Origin: Magnetospira sp.
GTDB taxonomy: Bacteria > Pseudomonadota > Alphaproteobacteria > Rhodospirillales > Magnetospiraceae
Assembly: GCA_028277325.1 (NCBI GenBank)
Contig: JANQGL010000085.1
Location: 1-9,928, forward strand
Direction: 5' to 3'
DNA: 9,928 bases
Position 1 is the first letter of the stretch. Each line of letters opens with the position of its first letter. The translations under genes and the position numbers were made by a program. Shown in pieces: positions 6,401 to 9,928 of the stretch. The notes beneath the pieces were generated by a model. The model saw nothing but the letters and a program-made list of their open reading frames with translations, was not told the origin of the DNA and did no database searches.

Positions 6401-7344
6401 TCCCCGTCGACGAAGATCTCGCCGCGTCCGGCCGCGTAGGCGCGCCCGGTGTAGTAGGACACCACGCTGGCCGCGTCGTCGTGCAGCTCGCGCACCAGGG
6501 CCACGTCGCGCACGTAGACCGGAGAGCCGTGGCTGACCCCCACCATCAGCCGCTCGATGTCCTTGGCCCGCTGCAGCCAGGCGCCGGTATAGAGGGTGAA
6601 GCTGGTCTCGCCGATCTCCACCGTGCCCACCCCGCGCTCCACGTTGGCGGCCTTGATGGTCTGGGCGATCTGATCGAGGCCGATCCCGTAGCCGGACAGG
6701 CGCTCCGGGAACACCTCCACCTTGATGACCTCGGACCGGCCGCCGACGATGAAGCTCTGCGAAGTGTTCGGCACCTCCTTGAGCCGCTGCATCACGTCGA
6801 GGCCGATCAGCCGCAACGCCGCCTCGTCGACCTCGTGCGACCACAGGGTGAGGGTCACCACCGGGACGTCGTCCACCCCCTTCGGCTTGACCATCGGCTG
6901 CGAGACCCCGGGCGGGATCTTGTCCATGTTCGACATCAGCTTGTCGTACAGCTTGACCAGCGAGGGCTCCATCTGCTCGCCGACGTCGAACTCGACGGTG
7001 ACCATGCCGCCGTCGCGATGCGACATGGAATAGACGTGCTTGACCCCCGGGATCTCGCTCATCAGGCGTTCCAGCGGGTCGGTGGCGAGGCTCGCCACCT
7101 GCTCGGCCGACGCCCCCTCGTACTGGAAGAAGACGTCGACCATCGGCACCGAGATCTGCGGGTCCTCCTGGCGCGGGGTCGACAGCAGGCCGAGGATGCC
7201 CAGGGCCAGGCTGGTGAACAGGAACAGCGGCGACAGCGGCGAATTGATGAACGCCTTGGCCATGCTGCCGGCCAGGCCGAGGCTTTTCGCCTTGCCCGGG
7301 GTGGCCCCGTTGCCGCCGTTGGTCTTCAGGTTTTCGTCGCCCAT
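3448..7344 (-). CDS. RND-family efflux/transport permease with unusual insertion and long C-terminal extension
   Basis: A 1298-residue inner-membrane permease of the RND superfamily (AcrB/CusA type), which drives substrate export with the proton gradient as a trimer. TM1 is about 38-55, followed by a large periplasmic domain (about 56-395), TM2-6 with TM4 motif GILVDDAIVVIEN (457-469; Asp461-Asp462 are the proton-relay pair), TM7 (about 590-608), a second periplasmic domain, and TM8-12 with AGIIVRNSILLVDF in TM10, where Arg occupies the AcrB Lys940 position. Usual family length is about 1020-1050; the excess lies mainly after TM12. There is a further hydrophobic stretch (about 1152-1184), then a Lys/Ala/Pro tail. 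An extra acidic segment (about 301-339) interrupts the first periplasmic domain. The ATG at 7342-7344 is chosen because GGGGGA sits 4 bases before it and the upstream GTG (7354-7356) overlaps that site. The substrate is not evident; the adaptor partner lies immediately upstream and no outer-membrane channel is in view. Confidence 0.93.
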   Translation of the reverse strand: MGDENLKTNGGNGATPGKAKSLGLAGSMAKAFINSPLSPLFLFTSLALGILGLLSTPRQEDPQISVPMVDVFFQYEGASAEQVASLATDPLERLMSEIPGVKHVYSMSHRDGGMVTVEFDVGEQMEPSLVKLYDKLMSNMDKIPPGVSQPMVKPKGVDDVPVVTLTLWSHEVDEAALRLIGLDVMQRLKEVPNTSQSFIVGGRSEVIKVEVFPERLSGYGIGLDQIAQTIKAANVERGVGTVEIGETSFTLYTGAWLQRAKDIERLMVGVSHGSPVYVRDVALVRELHDDAASVVSYYTGRAYAAGRGEIFVDGDGDTDLDEAAETRRRNGPLAPVGAPAVTVAVAKKQGTNGVTVAADILAHVERLKGDIIPDNVQVEVTRNYGETANDKVNELIFKLFVATGIVTVLILVFLGLRAAIVVLIVIPVVILVTVFAAWLLGYTIDRVSLFALIFSIGILVDDAIVVIENIYRRWLEEGRVDVALSVDAVREVGNPTILATFTVIAALLPMGFVSGMMGPYMEPIPALGSVAMLFSLFAAFIFTPWLAQRIRPSMKKLAKMEEKEHRQNRKIGDLFRRTLNPLLESKVKGWTFALVLIAVFAGSIWMFPTTAVTVKMLPHDNKPEFNVTVNMPDGTALPVTANVAGRLAEAILKLPEVSAVQTYAGTASPFNFNGLVRHTYLRQKPWMGDIQVQLVHKPDRAKSSHQMAAEVRDMLTPLAREMGARIEVIEMPPGPPVLQTMVAEIYGPDPDTRRQVARDITGLFEKAESVVDVDNFLQDRYESWRFEVDREKASRRGVSVEDINRQLEMAMGGFKMGDVKTGHALEPRYIILQMPMALRSQFGNLGELPVPSAQGVMIPLGELGRFVPFEIDDPVYHKDLRSLEYVTGEVGGRLGAPIYGILEVEDLLDQYTAPDGVRVTTTYMGPPQTGLASALEWGGEWTVTYETFRDMGIAFGAALVLIYILVVWEFGNFTLPGIIMVPIPLTLIGIIPGHFIVGQLMGGGEFTATSMIGFIALAGIIVRNSILLVDFSQHAVRRGHDVKEAVIQACRTRTRPIVITALALVGGSLVILDDPIFQGMAISLMAGVIVSTVLTLIVIPMGCVSFSRAMVPPSCTDPLPADGPIDDAAAPAAAAPPGRAGRAADDGPPLWFKIWSGLITAFMIARGIALFLWMGLKWLYRTIMTLSGQGGGKPKPPSGSGRKRPPSGPKGPPPAAPDAAPKDAAPGPGKAATTVAKTAPKKTATAKSAAAKATKGAAKGAEDGPDSASGTTATPAKGRRRRGIRVKSSLNEPTDNDT
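3451..3900 (-). other. C-terminal extension of the RND permease: extra hydrophobic segment plus H1-like basic tail
   Basis: After TM12 the permease has a Pro/Ala linker (with DDAAAPAAAAPPGRAGRAADD). It continues into about 33 hydrophobic residues from LWFKIWSGLITAFMIA through RGIALFLWMGLKW, with one Arg in the middle. The last ~110 residues are Gly/Pro/Lys- and then Lys/Ala-rich (KTAPKKTATAKSAAAKATKG), ending in a KGRRRR cluster and an acidic terminus. The Lys-Ala-Pro pattern resembles histone-H1-like tails in composition. It stays in frame with no stop up to 3450 and matches neighbouring codon bias, so it is real coding sequence, not a frameshift artefact. Confidence 0.85.
6325..6445 (-). 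other. Acidic insertion with EF-hand-like loop in the permease first periplasmic domain
   Basis: Typical RND permeases run from a SYYNGRPAV-like segment directly into the VAKKQGTN-type segment. Here SYYTGRAYAAG is followed by about 30 extra residues containing FVDGDGDTDLDEAAE and an Arg-rich stretch before APAVTVAVAKKQGTN resumes. The D-x-D-G-D-x-D spacing resembles a calcium-binding EF-hand or thrombospondin-3-type loop, but the expected Glu at position 12 is one residue late. Calcium binding is therefore only suggested. Confidence 0.6.
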
Positions 7345-7348
7345 CGCG

Positions 7349-7354
7349 TCCCCC
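7349..7354 (-). promoter_or_regulatory. Shine-Dalgarno GGGGGA that decides the permease start
   Basis: The minus strand reads GGGGGA, four bases, then ATG at 7342-7344. The longer frame opens at a GTG (7354-7356) inside this same element, too close to any other ribosome-binding site, so the ATG is preferred. Confidence 0.7.
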
Positions 7355-7383
7355 ACTTCCCTGTTTTTTTGCCGCGCCGGATC

Positions 7384-7408
7384 CGGGCGGGCGCCTAGCG
7401 CCCGCCCG
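7384..7408. repeat. Perfect 11-bp inverted repeat whose loop is the adaptor stop codon
   Basis: CGGGCGGGCGC (7384-7394) and GCGCCCGCCCG (7398-7408) are perfect complements separated by CTA, which on the minus strand is the TAG stop of the adaptor gene. The transcript would form a very stable all-GC stem right at the end of the adaptor and about 40 bases before the permease ATG. No U-tract follows in the direction of transcription (an A-tract comes later), so it is not an ordinary intrinsic terminator. A role in mRNA processing, 3'-end protection or lowering permease output relative to adaptor is possible. Confidence 0.6.
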
Positions 7409-8528
7409 AGATCAGGTTGGCGGGGGGATCGACGATCACCTGCTCGCCGCCACGAAGACCGGACAGAACCGAGACCGCGCCGTTGTCCAGCGGATAGCCG
7501 ACCCGCACCACGCGCAACGACGGCTGGCCGTCCTTGAGGATGAAAATCGACGGCAGGCTGCCGCGCCAGATGAGCGCGCTCTCCGGCACCGCCGGAACGT
7601 CGCGCATCGGGACGCTGCGGTCGGGAATGGTCACCTCCACATACATCCCCGGGCCGCCCGGGGTGCCCTTCGGAAGATCGAACTTGACCTTCACCGTGTG
7701 CCGCTGGCGATCGGCCATCGGGAAGATCTGCGCCACCTTGGCCTGCACCTCGCGGCCGCCGGCATCCAGCCGGGCCGGCACGAACATCCCCTTGGACAGC
7801 CCGGCAACCAGGCGCACCGGCACGTCGGCGATGATCCGAAGGTATTCGGTATGGGCGAACTTGATCAGCGGCATGCCGGGCTGCACCGTGTCGCCCACCT
7901 CCGACAGCTTCTCGACGATCACCCCGTCGAACGGCGCCGTCAACTTGGCGTCGTTGAGCTTGGCGTCCAGGGTCGCCAGGTTGGCGCGCGCCCGGGTGAT
8001 CTGGTTGCGGGCCTGGTTGACCCCGGCCCCCTGGGCATAGAGATCGGCCTGCCGCTCCAGTCCGGTATAGGAGCGCCCGGCCAATTCGCTCATCGGGCGG
8101 GTGAACATCTGGTCGAACAGATTCGGCATGCCCATCCCGGGCATGCCGGACATGCTGTTGACGCGCGGCGAATAGAGCTCGCGGGAATACTGCACCTGGG
8201 CGTTGCGCAACGCCGTCTCGGCGTTGAAGATCTCGGCCTGGGCGGCACGCCGCTGGGCCTGGATCTCGTCGTCGTTGATCGCCACCACGATGGCACCCTT
8301 GGCGACCCGGTCGCCTTCCGATCCGGCGATGAACTCGACCCGCCCGGGAATCTGCGCGGTCAGGGTCACCTCCTTGAACGGGATGACCGTGCCGCCGACC
8401 GTCGCCGTGCCGCCGATGCGCACCGTCGCGACGGTCGCCGTCCTGAAGTCCTGCGCCTGCGCATGGGTGGCGGCGAGCGCCACCACCAGGAGGGCGACCG
8501 CCGCCCCAATCCAGCCCGAACCTTGCAT
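7395..8528 (-). CDS. RND periplasmic adaptor (membrane fusion protein, HlyD/AcrA family)
   Basis: 377 residues from the ATG at 8526-8528. It joins the permease downstream to an outer-membrane channel. The signal segment is MQGSGWIGAAVALLVVALAATHAQA, with no lipobox Cys. The first half of the lipoyl/barrel-sandwich fold is near 50-80 (TAQIPGRVEFIAGSEGDRVAKG). An alpha-hairpin follows (about 88-195), then the second lipoyl half (APFDGVIVEKLSEVGDTVQPG), a beta-barrel, and a membrane-proximal domain ending ANLISGGR. The hairpin has an odd Met/Gly/Pro-rich turn (SMSGMPGMGMP, about 125-135) where such proteins touch the outer-membrane channel. The frame also opens at a GTG seven codons upstream (8547-8549); I prefer the ATG because the shorter n-region fits a signal peptide and GGGGAA lies about 8 bases before it. 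It lies 52 bases after the SCP2-like gene. The family is certain; the exact start is not. Confidence 0.92.
   Translation of the reverse strand: MQGSGWIGAAVALLVVALAATHAQAQDFRTATVATVRIGGTATVGGTVIPFKEVTLTAQIPGRVEFIAGSEGDRVAKGAIVVAINDDEIQAQRRAAQAEIFNAETALRNAQVQYSRELYSPRVNSMSGMPGMGMPNLFDQMFTRPMSELAGRSYTGLERQADLYAQGAGVNQARNQITRARANLATLDAKLNDAKLTAPFDGVIVEKLSEVGDTVQPGMPLIKFAHTEYLRIIADVPVRLVAGLSKGMFVPARLDAGGREVQAKVAQIFPMADRQRHTVKVKFDLPKGTPGGPGMYVEVTIPDRSVPMRDVPAVPESALIWRGSLPSIFILKDGQPSLRVVRVGYPLDNGAVSVLSGLRGGEQVIVDPPANLISGGR
8091..8159 (-). other. Met/Gly/Pro-rich turn in the adaptor hairpin
   Basis: About 23 residues between the two hairpin helices contain six Met (SMSGMPGMGMPNLFDQMF and the following RPM). 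In tripartite pumps the hairpin tip docks onto the outer-membrane channel. The stretch may be a specialised docking loop or, less likely, a soft-metal-binding segment. Confidence 0.5.
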
Positions 8529-8580
8529 CTTCTTATTCCCCAGACTCACATTCAGCCCTGAGACCGCCGGCGCGCGGTCA

Positions 8581-8976
8581 TCAAGATTTCGACATCACCT
8601 CGAAGCTCTTGATGAACGGACCGGCCATTCTCGGGTCCTTGATCATGGCCCCGTAGTCGCCGACCACGAACTGCAGTTTGCGGGTGGTGTAGGCCATGCC
8701 CAGGCCCATCATGCCCGGCGGCTTCTGCATCCACTTTTCCCAGTCTTTGCTGGCGGCACGGATGTCCCAGTTCAGGGTCTCGTCGGCGTAGGCGGCGCCG
8801 GAAACGGCCTTGCCGTTCTCGACCACCAGCACACCGCGCGGCCGGTCCTCGCCGATCAGCCCGTATCCGATCGTTGAGTTAAATTCGATCTTCTCCAATT
8901 CCTCGGAGAGTTCCGGCGTCGCGTTCCACCGCTCCGCGAAGCCGCTCATGAACTCGGCAGAAAAAAGTTCGGCCAT
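8581..8976 (-). CDS. SCP2-like sterol/lipid-binding protein
   Basis: A 131-residue protein with no signal peptide, so probably cytoplasmic. From residue 1 to about 30 it has a helical start (MAELFSAEFMSGFAERWNATPELSEELEKI). The SCP2-type pattern follows: strands around YGLIGEDRPRGVLVVENGKAV, an acidic-then-aromatic stretch ADETLNWDIRAASKDWEKW, a MMGLGMAYTTRKLQFVVGD segment that matches the family's 'small G-x-L-x-V-x-G-D' end, and a final helix. SCP2 domains enclose a hydrophobic tunnel for lipids or acyl-CoA. Standing first in the operon before the pump, it may hand a lipophilic compound to the permease or sense one; this is inferred from position. The start ATG (8974-8976) has GGGGGA 5 bases upstream, the same Shine-Dalgarno as the permease. 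An SCP2-like family call by eye is reasonably secure; the ligand is unknown. Confidence 0.8.
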   Translation of the reverse strand: MAELFSAEFMSGFAERWNATPELSEELEKIEFNSTIGYGLIGEDRPRGVLVVENGKAVSGAAYADETLNWDIRAASKDWEKWMQKPPGMMGLGMAYTTRKLQFVVGDYGAMIKDPRMAGPFIKSFEVMSKS

Positions 8977-9090
8977 CGTTGTCCCCCGTCTGCGTGATTA
9001 ACCTTCCGCTGCCGCCGCCGGTTGCGTCGCCGTTGGTTCGGGCATCCAAGCAGATCGCGATCTTTTCGGCGGTCGGAACAAAGGACCGGC

Positions 9091-9119
9091 ATATTAACAC
9101 AAGCGCCGCTTTAGAAAAG
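9091..9119 (-). promoter_or_regulatory. Candidate sigma70-type promoter for the minus-strand operon
   Basis: On the minus strand CTTTTC (9114-9119) is followed after 17 bases by TAATAT (9091-9096). Both hexamers are imperfect matches, but the spacing is ideal and this is the most AT-rich point upstream of the operon. It would leave a leader of about 110 bases before the SCP2-like ATG. Confidence 0.35.
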
Positions 9120-9121
9120 CG
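9107..9121. promoter_or_regulatory. Short perfect inverted repeat CGCTTT-AGA-AAAGCG, possible operator
   Basis: Two 6-base arms around a 3-base centre make a perfect palindrome that covers the candidate -35 hexamer of the operon promoter. A dimeric regulator bound here would block that promoter. The repeat is short, so chance cannot be excluded. Confidence 0.35.
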
Positions 9122-9169
9122 ATAATCCTTCGCGGTTTGCCACCGCCGTCACGCGCAGGGTCCGGCCTA

Positions 9170-9199
9170 TTGCGCCATCCTCCGGCCACGTGATAACCT
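9170..9199 (+). promoter_or_regulatory. Candidate promoter for the pseudo-M41 gene
   Basis: TTGCGC (9170-9175) and TAACCT (9194-9199) lie 18 bases apart on the plus strand, about 110 bases before the ATG. The match is only moderate. A nearby TATGGTTAAAT stretch (9199-9209) offers an alternative -10. Confidence 0.3.
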
Positions 9200-9293
9200 A
9201 TGGTTAAATGACGCGATTGCATCGTGTCGGCCGGCGGGTCGGGAGTCCGATGACGGACACCGCCGCGGCGGGAAACAATTGATGCGAGTTGTT

Positions 9294-9300
9294 GGGAGGA
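9294..9300 (+). promoter_or_regulatory. Strong Shine-Dalgarno GGGAGGA for the pseudo-M41 gene
   Basis: GGGAGGA lies 7 bases before the ATG at 9308-9310, a near-ideal ribosome-binding site that fixes the start of this gene. Confidence 0.85.
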
Positions 9301-9307
9301 CATTCGA

Positions 9308-9910
9308 ATGCTTGAAACCCGGGGCGCCAACGAAGTCGTCGAAGACGAGATACCGGACGTTTCGCTGGACCGTTGCGCCGAGGCCGCGTATCGCCTGGCG
9401 GTCTACCAGGCCGGCAACGCCCTGGTGGCGCGGGCCCTTGGATTGCGGATCATCGAGGTGCGCCTGCTGCCGCGGCCGCCGCAAACGATCACCGACAAGA
9501 TCTTCATTCACAACAACTGGGACTCCTTCGCCGACGTGCTGGAGACCCGGGTCGTGGAACTGTTCGGCGGCCAGCTCGCCGAGCGCATGCTGTGCGGCTC
9601 CCACACCTGCTGCGAGGGCGACATCTCGCGCATCGACGAACTGACGCGCCTGCTCGCCGGGCTGTCGAACGACACCGATTACGAGGACGTGTTCTTCCAT
9701 CTGGAGGACGTCGCCGAGCGGATCTTCAGGGATCAGCGGGTGATCGACGCCCTGCCGGTGCTGGCCGACGTTCTCTACGATCACGAACTCCGCAACGAGT
9801 ACGAGATTCCCGGCCCGGAAATCGAGGCGATCATCGACCGCTTCCTGCCGCCGGTTCGCAAACGCAAGCGCGGACTGGGGAGCTTTTTCGGCCTGCTGCG
9901 CCGCCGTTGA
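9308..9910 (+). CDS. Stand-alone FtsH M41-peptidase-domain homologue with lost zinc motif (pseudo-protease)
   Basis: 200 residues. The protein follows the M41 peptidase half of FtsH but has no AAA+ domain and no membrane segment. FtsH-type 'AYHEAGHALV...LIPRG' is matched by LAVYQAGNALVARAL with RLLPRPP (31-57). The next helix and 'GGRAAEE..FG..TTGAxxDL' correspond to LFGGQLAERMLCGSHTCCEGDI (85-106). The closing helix block 'A..LL..E.L.G.EI..I' corresponds to ADVLYDHELRNEYEIPGPEIEAII (153-176). The zinc site HEAGH reads YQAGN (33-37), so both zinc His and the catalytic Glu are replaced, although the third-ligand Asp seems kept (Asp105). It should therefore be proteolytically dead and may bind peptides, act as a scaffold, or compete with FtsH. 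A basic tail (RKRKRGLGSFFGLLRRR) could touch membrane or nucleic acid. It has a strong Shine-Dalgarno and is transcribed away from the pump operon. The coding call is firm; homology to M41 is by motif reading. Confidence 0.85.
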   Translation: MLETRGANEVVEDEIPDVSLDRCAEAAYRLAVYQAGNALVARALGLRIIEVRLLPRPPQTITDKIFIHNNWDSFADVLETRVVELFGGQLAERMLCGSHTCCEGDISRIDELTRLLAGLSNDTDYEDVFFHLEDVAERIFRDQRVIDALPVLADVLYDHELRNEYEIPGPEIEAIIDRFLPPVRKRKRGLGSFFGLLRRR

Positions 9911-9928
9911 CCGGTCCGCCGCCGCCGG

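Larger units (their letters stand above)
8977..9307. promoter_or_regulatory. Divergent intergenic control region
   Basis: This 331-base stretch lies between the minus-strand operon and the plus-strand gene. It holds the only AT-richer patches of the window (about 9085-9125 and 9190-9210), as expected for two promoters facing away from each other. I see no convincing gene in it; short frames there have no ribosome-binding site and are GC-bias shadows. The candidate promoters, an inverted repeat and the plus-gene ribosome-binding site are listed separately. Confidence 0.7.

Noticed and set aside
4223..6844. Minus-strand open frame of about 870 codons within the permease in another frame
   Set aside because: It is an out-of-frame reading of the permease, rich in Arg/Gly/Asp, with no independent start signal.
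7365..7371. Run of seven T beside a GC-rich hairpin as a terminator
   Set aside because: The T-run is on the plus strand. In the direction of transcription (minus) it reads as an A-run some bases after the hairpin, so it cannot serve as an intrinsic terminator for this operon.
3430..7398. Plus-strand open frame of over 1300 codons opposite the permease
   Set aside because: Its product is a His/Gly/Arg/Asp-rich mirror of the permease codons with no recognisable domain. Long antisense frames are common in GC3-rich DNA, and the minus-strand frame carries all RND motifs.
3448..8528. Heavy-metal (Cu/Ag) efflux pump of the CusBA type
   Set aside because: The Met-rich adaptor turn hints at metals, but I see no characteristic Met clusters in the permease periplasmic domain and no metal regulator, chaperone or CusF-like gene nearby.
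9167..9784. Minus-strand frame of 205 codons opposite the M41-like gene
   Set aside because: It has no motif or ribosome-binding site and lies fully antisense to a gene with clear M41 landmarks.
1..9928. tRNA, rRNA, CRISPR array, insertion sequence or phage genes
   Set aside because: I looked on both strands for cloverleaf ends, regular spaced repeats, transposase motifs and terminal inverted repeats and saw none. Base composition is even across the window, with no sign of a recent insertion.

Overview
The window is about two-thirds or more G+C. Codon use is strongly GC3-biased and long antisense shadow reading frames are common. With the gene families present, this suggests a GC-rich Gram-negative bacterium, probably an alphaproteobacterium. 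That placement is an inference from composition and gene style; no rRNA or other marker gene lies in the window.

Layout. Positions 1-8976 hold a compact run of eight minus-strand genes, probably one operon or closely coupled operons. In transcription order they are: a small SCP2-like lipid-binding protein (8581-8976); an RND periplasmic adaptor (7395-8528); a very long RND inner-membrane permease (3448-7344); a secreted Pro/Ala-rich protein (2883-3437); a secreted Gly/Tyr/Trp/Pro-rich protein that resembles sulfur-globule proteins in composition (2277-2855); a secreted DUF4412-like protein with a YPPQGY-repeat tail (1206-2201); an orphan ParA-type ATPase (584-1192); and a membrane-anchored Pro/Ala-rich protein that runs off the left edge (1-555). 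Gaps between genes are 10-75 bases. Most genes have a visible Shine-Dalgarno sequence. An 11-bp hairpin sits exactly on the adaptor stop codon.

A 331-base divergent intergenic region (8977-9307) separates this run from one plus-strand gene (9308-9910). That gene encodes a stand-alone homologue of the FtsH M41 peptidase domain in which the HEAGH zinc-binding motif has become YQAGN, so it is probably a pseudo-protease.

How the genes may work together. The adaptor and permease form the inner part of a tripartite envelope pump; no outer-membrane channel is visible. The SCP2-like protein suggests a lipophilic substrate. Three consecutive exported low-complexity proteins, a nucleoid-type positioning ATPase and a single-pass anchor protein are an unusual set to find beside a pump. 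My reading, as inference, is a system that builds, exports material to, or positions an envelope-associated structure or inclusion. The permease adds two oddities of its own: an acidic EF-hand-like insertion in its first periplasmic domain, and a roughly 190-residue C-terminal extension with an extra hydrophobic segment and a histone-H1-like Lys/Ala/Pro tail.
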